A DNA stretch of 64,000 bases from the NCBI GenBank assembly GCA_964614535.1, contig CAZTOZ010000061.1:1-64000 (forward strand), read 5' to 3'. This document shows, piece after piece, positions 24,138 to 32,054 of this stretch. A model generated the notes under the pieces. The model worked only from the letters and a program-made list of their open reading frames with translations. It ran no database searches and was not told where the DNA came from. Every line of letters begins with the position of its first letter. The first letter of the stretch is position 1. The translations under genes and the position numbers were made by a program. This stretch comes from JALSHZ01 sp964614535 (GTDB lineage: Bacteria; Pseudomonadota; Gammaproteobacteria; UWMA-0217).

Positions 24138-26671
24138 TACAGCTGACGCTTGACCTCGGTGCGGACGAAGTTCTCGATCTGGTCACCGGGGCGGACGTCG
24201 TTGTAGTTGCGTACCGCGATGCCACACTCGGTGCCCGACTGCACCTCCTCGACATCGTCCTTGAAACGGCGCAACGACTCCAGCTCGCCCTCGTAGATGA
24301 CGACGTTGTCCCGCAACACCCGGATCGGGTTGCCACGGCGCACGACCCCTTCGGTGACCAGACAACCGGCCACGGCGCCGAAGGCCGACGACTTGAAAAC
24401 GTCCTTGACCAGCGCGACGCCGACGATCTCCTCGCGCAGCTCGGGGCTGAGCAGGCCGGAGAGGGCCTGCTTGACGTCGTCGATGACGTCGTAGATGACG
24501 TTGTAGTAGCGCAGATCGACGTCGTTCTCCTCGATGGCGCGACGGGCCGCGGCATCGGCGCGGACGTTGAAGCCGATCATGATGGCCTTCGAGGCCACGG
24601 CGAGATTGACGTCCGACTCGCTGATGCCACCAACATTGGCGGCCACGACGTTGACCTGGACCTCATCGGTCGAGAGCTTCTGCAGCGCATCGCGCAGCGC
24701 CTCGGCCGAGCCCTGCACGTCCGCCTTGATGAAGACGTTGACGATGCCGACATCCCCTTCCTGCATCTGCTTGAAGAGGTTCTCCATCCGCGCCGCCTGC
24801 TGCTGGGTCAGCTTGCTTTCGCGCAGTGCCTCCTTGCGCGCCTCGGCCGCTTCCCGCGCCTTGCGCTCGTTCTCGACGGCGATGACGCTGTCGCCGGCAT
24901 TGGGCACGCCGGAGAGTCCGAGCACCTCGACCGGAATCGAGGGCCCCGCCGCCTTCACCTTCTTGCCAGCCTCGTCGAACATGGCGCGCACCCGGCCGAA
25001 CTCCGAGCCCGAGAGAATCACGTCCCCCTGCTTCAGCGTGCCGGACTGCACCAGAATCGTCGCCACCGGGCCACGCCCCTTGTCCAGCGACGATTCGATG
25101 ACGACGCCGGAGGCCAGCCCGTCGACCGGCGCCTTCAGCTCCAGCACCTCGGCCAGCAGCTGGATGCTCTCGAGCAGATCGTCGACCCCCTGCCCGGTGT
25201 GGGCGGAGACATTGACGAAGATGGTGTCACCCCCCCACTCCTCGGGGATGACCTCCAGCGCGGCCAGCTCGTTGCGGACCCGCTCGGGATCGGCCTCGGG
25301 CTTGTCGATTTTGTTGACGGCGATGATCATCGGCACCTCGGCCGCCTTGGCGTGCTGGATCGCCTCCTTGGTCTGCGGCATCACGCTGTCGTCGGCGGCG
25401 ACGACGATGATGGCGATGTCGGTCACCTGGGCGCCACGGGCACGCATCGCGGTGAAGGCGGCATGGCCCGGCGTATCGAGAAAGGTGATCCCCACCTCGC
25501 CCATGTCCACGTGGTAGGCGCCGATGTGCTGGGTGATCCCCCCGGCCTCGCCAGCGGTCACCTTGGTCTTGCGAATATAGTCGAGCAGCGAGGTCTTGCC
25601 GTGATCGACATGTCCCATGATCGTGACCACCGGCGCCCGCGGGTACTGCTCGCGGTCGTCGGCACTGGCCTGGACCACCTCGGCCAGCTGGGTTTCCAGG
25701 TCTTTCTCCTCCTTGATCTTCGGCTTGTGCCCCAGCTCCTCGGTGACCAGCACCGCGGTGTCCTGGTCGAGCACCTGGTTGATGGTCGCCATCACGCCCA
25801 TGCCCATCAGCGCCTTGATCACCTCGGAGGCCTTGACGGCCAGCGCCTGTGCCAGATCGCCGACGGAGATGCTCTCGCCGATCTCCACCTCACGCACCAC
25901 CGGCGCAGTCGGTTTCTCGAAGACGTGACGGGTCTCGGTCTTGATGACCCGGCGGCCGGCCTTGCCCTTGCGGCGACCCGCGCTGCGATCGACATGCAGC
26001 CGGTCACGGGAGAAACGCGAAGACTCCTCCTTGCGCAGCACGCCCTTTTTCTTGCCCTTGGCCTTCTTCTCGGCGGCGGGCGGTGGTGGTGGTGGCGGCG
26101 CCGGCTCCACCGGCCGCGCGGCCGCCATCTTCGCCTCCTCCTCGGCGCGGCGCTTGTCTTCCCGCGCCTTCTCTTCCTCGGCCTTGCGGCGCGCCTCTTC
26201 CTCCTGCTTCGCCTTCTGTGCCTCGATCAGCGCCTGGCGCTCCTTCTCCAGCTGCTTGGCCAGCTCGTCGAGACCGGACGACGCCGCCGGTGGCGCTTCC
26301 GCGGCCGGGGCGGGCGCCTCTTCCACCTTCGGCGGAGCCGGTTCAGCCGGCTCTGGCTCCGGCTCCGGCTTGACCACACGACGCTTGCGCACCTCGACAT
26401 TGACCGTCTTGGCGCCGCTGCGATCGCCACTCTTGACCCTGAGGGTGGAGACCTTTTTCCGCTTCAGCGTGATCTTCTTGCCGGCCACCGGCGACGTCGC
26501 GGGCTGACCATGGGCGCTGCGCAGGTGGGCGAGCAGTTTCATCTTCTGCTCTTCGTTGATCTCCGCCTCCGCACTGGATACATCGACACCGGCTTCCTTG
26601 AGCTGGGTCAACAGTTTGTCGACCGGGGTTCCGACCACTTCGGCCAGCTGTTTTACGGTGATGTTACTCAT
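24137..26671 (-). CDS. infB: Translation initiation factor IF-2
   Basis: An 844-residue GTPase that brings fMet-tRNA to the 30S P site. An N-terminal IF2N domain (about 1-55), a long charged linker rich in Ala, Glu and Lys, including seven consecutive prolines at 26078-26098, and a second IF2N-like segment precede the G domain. G1 is GHVDHGKT (353-360), followed by DTPGHAAF (G3) and NKIDKPEA (G4). Domains II-IV with the C-terminal fMet-binding domain complete the protein. It lies between nusA (18 bp) and rbfA (1-bp overlap). The initiator tRNA it carries is encoded upstream of the same cluster. Confidence 0.98.
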   Translation of the reverse strand: MSNITVKQLAEVVGTPVDKLLTQLKEAGVDVSSAEAEINEEQKMKLLAHLRSAHGQPATSPVAGKKITLKRKKVSTLRVKSGDRSGAKTVNVEVRKRRVVKPEPEPEPAEPAPPKVEEAPAPAAEAPPAASSGLDELAKQLEKERQALIEAQKAKQEEEARRKAEEEKAREDKRRAEEEAKMAAARPVEPAPPPPPPPAAEKKAKGKKKGVLRKEESSRFSRDRLHVDRSAGRRKGKAGRRVIKTETRHVFEKPTAPVVREVEIGESISVGDLAQALAVKASEVIKALMGMGVMATINQVLDQDTAVLVTEELGHKPKIKEEKDLETQLAEVVQASADDREQYPRAPVVTIMGHVDHGKTSLLDYIRKTKVTAGEAGGITQHIGAYHVDMGEVGITFLDTPGHAAFTAMRARGAQVTDIAIIVVAADDSVMPQTKEAIQHAKAAEVPMIIAVNKIDKPEADPERVRNELAALEVIPEEWGGDTIFVNVSAHTGQGVDDLLESIQLLAEVLELKAPVDGLASGVVIESSLDKGRGPVATILVQSGTLKQGDVILSGSEFGRVRAMFDEAGKKVKAAGPSIPVEVLGLSGVPNAGDSVIAVENERKAREAAEARKEALRESKLTQQQAARMENLFKQMQEGDVGIVNVFIKADVQGSAEALRDALQKLSTDEVQVNVVAANVGGISESDVNLAVASKAIMIGFNVRADAAARRAIEENDVDLRYYNVIYDVIDDVKQALSGLLSPELREEIVGVALVKDVFKSSAFGAVAGCLVTEGVVRRGNPIRVLRDNVVIYEGELESLRRFKDDVEEVQSGTECGIAVRNYNDVRPGDQIENFVRTEVKRQL

Positions 26672-26689
26672 AGGAATCTCCCCCTCTCA

Positions 26690-28195
26690 TCATTCGGCTT
26701 GCTCGGCAGCAAACCAGGGTTCGCGTGCGGTCATGATCAGGGCGGCGGCGCGCTCCTCATCGATGCCCTCGATGTCGAGAATGTCCTCGACGGCCTGTTC
26801 GGCGAGATCTTCCATGGTACAGATGCCCTTGGCCGCCAGTCGCCTGGCGGTCTCCTCGTCCATCCCCTCCATTTCCAACAGGTCCTCGGCGGGCACGCCC
26901 CCCTCGACCTGCTCCTCGGCGGCGATGGCACGGATCAGCAGCGCATCGCGCGCGCGGTTGCGTAGTTCGGCGACGATCTCCTCGTCGAATTCCTCGATCT
27001 CCAGCATCTCCTCCTCGGGCACATAGGCCACTTCGTCGATGCTGGTGAACCCCTCCTGCACGAGAATGGTCGCCACGTCCTCGTCGACGTCGAGCGCCTT
27101 CATCAACTCCTCGATGTAGCGGCGGGCCTCCTCCTCGCTCTTCTCCTCGGCGTCGGCCTCGCTCATGACATTGAGCTCCCAGCCGGTGAGCTGGCTGGCC
27201 AGGCGGATGTTCTGCCCATTGCGGCCGATGGCCTGGGAGAGCTTCTCCTCGGTCACCGCCACGTCCATGCTGTGCTTGTCCTCATCGACGACAATGGAGA
27301 CCACGTCGGCCGGCGACATCGCGTTGATGACGAACTGGGCCGGATTCTCGTCCCAGAGAATGATATCGATCCGCTCGCTCGCCAGTTCATTGGAGACGGT
27401 CTGGACCCGCGATCCGCGCATGCCGACGCAGGCACCCACCGGATCGAGGCGCTCGTCGTTGCTGCGCACCGCAATCTTCGCCCGCAGGCCGGGATCACGG
27501 GCCGCGCCCATGATGTCGATGAGCCCCTGACCGATCTCCGGCACCTCGAGCTTGAACAGCTGCACGAGAAACTCCGGCATGGTCCGGCTCAGAAAGAGCT
27601 GTGGACCACGCGGCTCGGAACGCACTTCGTAGAGATAGCCGCGCACCCGGTCGCCCACATGCATCGTGTCTCGCGAGATCATGTGTTCACGGGGGATGAA
27701 GCCCTCGACATTGTTGCCCAGATCGACGAACACCCCCCCTTTGTGGTCCTTGCGCTTGACGATCCCCATCAGCAGCTCGCCGACCCGGTCCTGATAGGCC
27801 TCGACCACCAGTTTGCGCTCCGCCTCGCGCACCTTTTGCATGATGACCTGTTTGGCCGTCTGCGCCGCGATGCGGCCGAAGTCCACCGACTCGATCGGTT
27901 CCTCGATGTAGTCACCCACCTCGACGTCGGGTTTCTTCTCCTTCGCGTAGCTGTAGAGAATCTGTGTGTTGGGCGATTCGAATTCCGGATCCTCGTCGTC
28001 GACGACCTTCCAGACACGGTAGGTCTCGTACTCGCCGGTCTCCCGGTCGATCACCACCTTGGCGTCGATGTCGCCGCCGTATTTCTTGCGGGTCGCGGAC
28101 GCGAGCGCGGCCTCGAGCGCCTCGAAAATGATTTCCTTGTCGATGCCCTTCTCGTTGGAGACGACATCCACAACCATAAGAATCTCTTTGTTCAT
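26690..28195 (-). CDS. nusA: Transcription termination/antitermination factor NusA
   Basis: A 501-residue RNA polymerase-binding factor for pausing, termination and antitermination. An N-terminal RNAP-binding domain (1 to about 125), an S1 domain (about 130-200, with VKRKDHKGGVFVDLGNNVEG), two KH domains (about 230-350, with VGACVGMRGSRVQTV and IGRNGQNIRLASQLTGW) and two C-terminal acidic repeats (about 365-430 and 440-495) are all present, the full gammaproteobacterial form. Its ATG overlaps the rimP stop by 4 bp. NusA may act on the terminators upstream of its own operon. Confidence 0.98.
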   Translation of the reverse strand: MNKEILMVVDVVSNEKGIDKEIIFEALEAALASATRKKYGGDIDAKVVIDRETGEYETYRVWKVVDDEDPEFESPNTQILYSYAKEKKPDVEVGDYIEEPIESVDFGRIAAQTAKQVIMQKVREAERKLVVEAYQDRVGELLMGIVKRKDHKGGVFVDLGNNVEGFIPREHMISRDTMHVGDRVRGYLYEVRSEPRGPQLFLSRTMPEFLVQLFKLEVPEIGQGLIDIMGAARDPGLRAKIAVRSNDERLDPVGACVGMRGSRVQTVSNELASERIDIILWDENPAQFVINAMSPADVVSIVVDEDKHSMDVAVTEEKLSQAIGRNGQNIRLASQLTGWELNVMSEADAEEKSEEEARRYIEELMKALDVDEDVATILVQEGFTSIDEVAYVPEEEMLEIEEFDEEIVAELRNRARDALLIRAIAAEEQVEGGVPAEDLLEMEGMDEETARRLAAKGICTMEDLAEQAVEDILDIEGIDEERAAALIMTAREPWFAAEQAE

Positions 28196-28671
28196 CGCGT
28201 CTTACCCTTGTTTCCAAACTGCATGTCTACAATCAACCTTCCCCGCGATACGGCATCGAACGGAAAAACGATCTGCTGGCCGTCCACATCCATCGTGATC
28301 TCATCGTCACCAACCGCTGCGATCACACCCCGGAAGTTGCGACTGCCCTCCACCGGCCATTTGAGGCGAACCTTTGCCTCATGGCCAATATGGTCCTGGT
28401 AGTGTTGCAGCCGCAGCAGCGGCCGCTCGATACCCGGGGACGACACCTCGAGCGTATAGGGAACCTCGATCGGGTCCTCCACGTCGAGAAGGCCACTGAG
28501 CTGGTAGCTCACCTGCGAACAGTGGTCGAGCGTCACGCCGTCGGGCCGGTCGATGAACACCCGCAGCAACGCCGACTTGTTCATCGGGCGATAGTCGATA
28601 CCCCAGAGCTGGCAGTCGAAACTCTCGACCACCGGCTCGATCAGGGCTTCCAGTGTTTCAATATCACTCAC
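28192..28671 (-). CDS. rimP: Ribosome maturation factor RimP
   Basis: A 159-residue cytosolic factor for 30S subunit assembly. The N-terminal domain (WGIDYRPMNKSALLRVFID, then VSSPGIERPLLRLQHYQ near 75-100) and the C-terminal SH3-like domain are complete. I place the start at a GTG (28669-28671) because the protein then begins at the conserved SDIETLEALIEPVVE; GGTGAC precedes it. An intrinsic terminator ends only 12 bases upstream, so translation initiation and attenuation are unusually close. First gene of the rimP-nusA-infB-rbfA-truB operon. Confidence 0.93.
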   Translation of the reverse strand: MSDIETLEALIEPVVESFDCQLWGIDYRPMNKSALLRVFIDRPDGVTLDHCSQVSYQLSGLLDVEDPIEVPYTLEVSSPGIERPLLRLQHYQDHIGHEAKVRLKWPVEGSRNFRGVIAAVGDDEITMDVDGQQIVFPFDAVSRGRLIVDMQFGNKGKTR

Positions 28672-28683
28672 AACGTCACCAAC

Positions 28684-28707
28684 AAAAAAAGGGCCATCGG
28701 GCCCTTT
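28684..28707 (-). terminator. Attenuator-like terminator just upstream of rimP
   Basis: An 8-bp perfect stem (28688-28695 with 28700-28707) with a 4-base loop, followed on the minus strand by seven T (28684-28690). It lies 12 bp before the rimP start, downstream of the tRNA and its own terminator. E. coli also has two terminators between metY and rimP. Confidence 0.8.
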
Positions 28708-28709
28708 CT

Positions 28710-28888
28710 TATCATCGTTATCTGCTGCCGTTCGAGGCGTTGCCCCGACACGGCGGCCCGGTCGGGCAATGGCCTTCGAGGCCGCGCCCGTCCAACCAGG
28801 CCGACCGACGACCCGGCGATCCGCAAACCGCCGGACCATCGATCGGGCCTTGCTGCCCGAAACCGTCGAGCGCGTTTCCGCGGACAAT
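28710..28888. other. Spacer between the two terminators upstream of rimP
   Basis: These 179 bp separate the initiator tRNA terminator from the rimP-proximal terminator. I see no convincing sigma-70 promoter and no coding signal. If no promoter lies here, all rimP-nusA-infB transcription must read through both terminators from the tRNA promoter. Confidence 0.4.
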
Positions 28889-28909
28889 AAAAAAGCCCCT
28901 GAAAGGGGC
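28889..28909 (-). terminator. Terminator of the initiator tRNA gene
   Basis: GCCCCT (28895-28900) pairs with AGGGGC (28904-28909) around a 3-base loop; on the minus strand the stem is followed by six T (28889-28894). It lies 9 bp after the tRNA CCA end. Confidence 0.85.
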
Positions 28910-28918
28910 CCCAATAAC

Positions 28919-28995
28919 TGGTAGCGGGGGCAGGATTCGAACCTGCGACCTTCGGGTTATGAGCCCGACGAGCTGCCAGACTGCTCCACCCCGCA
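28919..28995 (-). tRNA. metY: Initiator tRNA-fMet (CAT)
   Basis: A 77-nt tRNA with encoded CCA. Anticodon CAU lies in a stem with three consecutive G:C pairs (GGGCTCATAACCC), the defining initiator feature, and the T arm is GCAGG-TTCGAAT-CCTGC. Acceptor pairs 2-71 to 7-66 are GCGGGG/CCCCGC. Positions 1 and 72 are both U, so the pair is open as initiators require, but by U·U rather than the usual C·A. It sits upstream of rimP-nusA-infB as metY does in E. coli, with its own promoter and terminator. Confidence 0.95.
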
Positions 28996-29008
28996 ACTGA
29001 GGATGCGA

Positions 29009-29037
29009 ATAATAGTCCCCGCGTTTGGAATTATCAA
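29009..29037 (-). promoter_or_regulatory. Sigma-70 promoter of the initiator tRNA
   Basis: On the minus strand TTGATA (29032-29037) and TATTAT (29009-29014) are separated by exactly 17 bp, a near-consensus pair. The predicted start is a few bases before the tRNA 5' end at 28995. It lies between the nuoN stop and the tRNA. Confidence 0.8.
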
Positions 29038-29078
29038 CCCCTGGCGGAAAATAAGTCGATCTCCACTCGCGCGGCCCG

Positions 29079-30512
29079 TCAGCCCGCGAAGATCGCCAGG
29101 CAAACCGCCGTCAAAACGCCCGGGAACAGCCCCAGCGCAATCATGCCGAGGCTATTGACCGAGAGCGCCACGGTCCCGGCATCCATCGCCTTGAGCGGCT
29201 GTGACTCCCCTGCCGGCTTGTCGACGTACATCAGCTTGATGACGCGCAGGTAGTAGAAAGCGCCGATCACCGACATCAGCACCGCATAGACCGCGAGATA
29301 GATGTGTCCGGCATCGACCAGCGCCTGCAACACCCAGAACTTGGCGATGAAGCCGGCCGTACCGGGAATACCGATCATCGAGGCCATCAGCACCAGCATC
29401 AGGAACGCCAGCCAGGTGTGGCTGTCGTTCAGCCCTTTGTAGTCGTCCAGCTGCTCGGCCTCTCTTCCTTTCTGGCTGAGCATGATGACGACGCCGAACG
29501 CGCCAAGAGACATCAATGCGTAGATGATGGTGTAGAACAGCGCGGAACTGAGTCCGTCACTGCCACCGACCATGACCCCGAGCAGGATGAAGCCGACATG
29601 GGAGATGGTCGAATAGGCGAGCATGCGTTTGATGTTGGTCTGGGCGATGGCGACGATATTGCCGATCGCCAGCGACAGCACGGCCAGCAACATCAGGATC
29701 TGCTGCCAGTCGATCCGTTGGTCGGCCATGCCGTCGACCAGCAGCCGGATCAGCATCGCGAAACCCGCCAGTTTCGGCGCGGTGCCGATGAAAGCGGTCA
29801 CTGCGGCGGGCGCGCCCTGGTAGACGTCCGGCATCCACATATGAAACGGCACCGCCCCGAGCTTGAACGCAAGCCCGACGAGGATGAACACCATGCCGAA
29901 GAGAATCGGCACCCGGCCATGCTCGGGTGCGGCGGCCAGGCGCTCCTGAACCGCCGCCAGGTCGAGGGTGCCGGTCAGGCCGTAGAGGATCGACATGCCG
30001 TAGAGCAACATGCCCGAGGCGATGGCGCCGAGCACGAAATACTTGATGGCCGCCTCCGACGCCTCGGCGGAGTCACGGTTGAAGGCCACCAGCGCATAGA
30101 GCGACAACGACAGCAGTTCGAGGCCCATATAGAGGGTGAGAAAGCTGCCCGCCGAGATCATTACCATCATCCCCAACAACGAGAACAGCACCAGCACCGG
30201 GTACTCGCCCTTGTAGAGCCCCCGGTGCTTCAGGTAGTCACGGGAATAGAGCAGCACGGCGGCGGTGACCAGGTAGGTGAACAGTTTGAGCAGATCGGCG
30301 AGCGAATCGCGAACGAAGCTGCCGCCAAAGGTGGTGACCACGCTCTCCTGCATGCCGTTCCAGGTCAGGAGGAAGAGGCCGAGCAGCGTCAACTGCGTCA
30401 GCCAGAACGTCAGATGGCGCTGCTCCTGCTTGAGAAACAGATCCACGACGAGCACGACGCAAGCCATCGTCAGCAGAAAAATCTCGGGAATGGCTGGAGT
30501 AAGATCAGGCAT
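29079..30512 (-). CDS. nuoN: NADH-quinone oxidoreductase subunit N
   Basis: A 477-residue antiporter-like membrane subunit of complex I with about 14 predicted helices. The family blocks SLYALVAFNRDSAEASEAAIKYF, KLGAVPFHMWMPDVYQGAP and NIKRMLAYSTISHVGFILLG contain the Lys and Glu residues of the half-channels. Last gene of the nuo operon, 15 bp after nuoM; no intrinsic terminator is evident before the tRNA-fMet promoter. Confidence 0.97.
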   Translation of the reverse strand: MPDLTPAIPEIFLLTMACVVLVVDLFLKQEQRHLTFWLTQLTLLGLFLLTWNGMQESVVTTFGGSFVRDSLADLLKLFTYLVTAAVLLYSRDYLKHRGLYKGEYPVLVLFSLLGMMVMISAGSFLTLYMGLELLSLSLYALVAFNRDSAEASEAAIKYFVLGAIASGMLLYGMSILYGLTGTLDLAAVQERLAAAPEHGRVPILFGMVFILVGLAFKLGAVPFHMWMPDVYQGAPAAVTAFIGTAPKLAGFAMLIRLLVDGMADQRIDWQQILMLLAVLSLAIGNIVAIAQTNIKRMLAYSTISHVGFILLGVMVGGSDGLSSALFYTIIYALMSLGAFGVVIMLSQKGREAEQLDDYKGLNDSHTWLAFLMLVLMASMIGIPGTAGFIAKFWVLQALVDAGHIYLAVYAVLMSVIGAFYYLRVIKLMYVDKPAGESQPLKAMDAGTVALSVNSLGMIALGLFPGVLTAVCLAIFAG

Positions 30513-30527
30513 CGATTCGTCTCACCG

Positions 30528-32048
30528 TTACAGTTTCGACCCAGCCGCCTGCTGGATCAGATGGGCAATGCTCTCGTGCATGACATCGAGCAGCGGATTC
30601 GGCCAGACGCCAAGGGCAATGATGGCAATGGCCAGCGCCCAGAGAAAAAGCTTCTCGCGTCCGGTGACGTCGGTCAGCGCGGCCACCCGCTCGTTGGCGA
30701 CGTCACCGAAGACGACGCGCTTGATCATCCACAGGGTATAGGCCGCCCCGAGAATCAGCGTCAGCGCCGCCAGGAAAGCGAACCAGAAATTGGCCCGGAA
30801 GCTGGCGAGAATCACCATGAACTCGCCGACGAAGCCGGAGGTGCCCGGCAGCCCGGAATTGGCCATCGCGAACAGCACGAAGAAGGCACCGAACACCGGC
30901 ATCACCTGGATCACGCCACCGTAATCACCGATCTCGCGGCTGTGCATCCGGTCATAGAGCACGCCGACGCTGAGAAACATGGCGCTGGAGATGAAGCCGT
31001 GGGAAATCATCTGCACCATCCCCCCCTCGATGCCGAGCGCCGCGCCGGCGGTGCCGCCGGTGTTCTCGATGATGCTATAGAGCAGGAAGAAGCCCAACGT
31101 GACGAAACCCATGTGGGAGATCGACGAGTAGGCAATCAGTTTCTTCATGTCCCGCTGCGCCAACGCCACGAATCCGACATAGACGATGGCCACCAGCGAC
31201 ATGAAGATCACCAGCCAGTCGAGCGCGCGGCTGGCATCCGGCGTGATCGGCAGCGAGAAACGCAGAAAGCCGTAACCACCGATCTTCAGCATGATGGCCG
31301 CCAGCACCACCGAACCGCCAGTGGGCGCCTCGACGTGGGCATCCGGCAACCAGGTGTGGACCGGCCACATCGGCACCTTGACGCCGAAGGCGAGCAGAAA
31401 CGACAGAAAGATGAAGATCTGCGCCTGTTCACTGATCGGCATCGCATGGTAGTCGAGAATCGCAAAGCTCCCCGACTGGTTGTAGAGATAGATCAGCGAC
31501 ACCAGCATGAACACCGAGCCGAGGAAGGTGTAGAGGAAGAACTTGATCGACGCATAGACCCGGCGCGGCCCGCCCCAGATCCCGATGACGATGAACATCG
31601 GAATCAGCATCGCCTCGAACAGCAGATAGAACAACACCGCATCGAGCGCGGCGAACACGCCGACCATGACGCCATCGAGAATCAGGAACGCCGCCATGTA
31701 CTGCGCCACGCGGTACTGGATCACCTCCCAGCCGGCGATGACGACCAACACCGTGGTGAACGTCGTCAGCAGGATCAGCGGCATCGAGATCCCATCGACG
31801 CCGAGGTGATAATGGATGTTGAACGTGGTGATCCAAGGATGTTTCTCGACGAACTGCATCGCCGCAGTACCACTGTCGAAACCGGTATAGAGCGGAATGC
31901 TCAGCAGGAAGGTGAGGATGGCGATGGCGAGCGCCAGCCTGCGTACCAGATCCTGCCGCGCTTCACCGACGGCCAGCAGCGCAAAACCACCGACGATCGG
32001 CAGCCAGACGAGAATCGACAACAACGGCCAGTCTGAAAACATGAACAT
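30528..32048 (-). CDS. nuoM: NADH-quinone oxidoreductase subunit M
   Basis: A 506-residue antiporter-like proton-pumping subunit with about 14 helices. Diagnostic segments are HLGVDGISMPLILLTTF, FEAMLIPMFIVIGIWGG (with the conserved helix Glu), KVPMWPVHTWLPDAHVEAPTG cut across its helix-7 Lys region, and MKKLIAYSSISHMGFVTLG. Length is normal. It lies between nuoL (6 bp) and nuoN. Confidence 0.97.
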   Translation of the reverse strand: MFMFSDWPLLSILVWLPIVGGFALLAVGEARQDLVRRLALAIAILTFLLSIPLYTGFDSGTAAMQFVEKHPWITTFNIHYHLGVDGISMPLILLTTFTTVLVVIAGWEVIQYRVAQYMAAFLILDGVMVGVFAALDAVLFYLLFEAMLIPMFIVIGIWGGPRRVYASIKFFLYTFLGSVFMLVSLIYLYNQSGSFAILDYHAMPISEQAQIFIFLSFLLAFGVKVPMWPVHTWLPDAHVEAPTGGSVVLAAIMLKIGGYGFLRFSLPITPDASRALDWLVIFMSLVAIVYVGFVALAQRDMKKLIAYSSISHMGFVTLGFFLLYSIIENTGGTAGAALGIEGGMVQMISHGFISSAMFLSVGVLYDRMHSREIGDYGGVIQVMPVFGAFFVLFAMANSGLPGTSGFVGEFMVILASFRANFWFAFLAALTLILGAAYTLWMIKRVVFGDVANERVAALTDVTGREKLFLWALAIAIIALGVWPNPLLDVMHESIAHLIQQAAGSKL

Positions 32049-32054
32049 CTCCTA

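Noticed and set aside
24119..26965. A 948-codon plus-strand frame antisense to infB
   Set aside because: Same codon-bias artefact; IF-2 on the other strand is complete and unambiguous.
29304..32036. A 910-codon plus-strand open frame antisense to nuoN and nuoM
   Set aside because: It is a shadow of GC-rich minus-strand genes: low-complexity His/Gln/Arg/Glu composition, no domain, and perfect conservation explained by the nuo genes.
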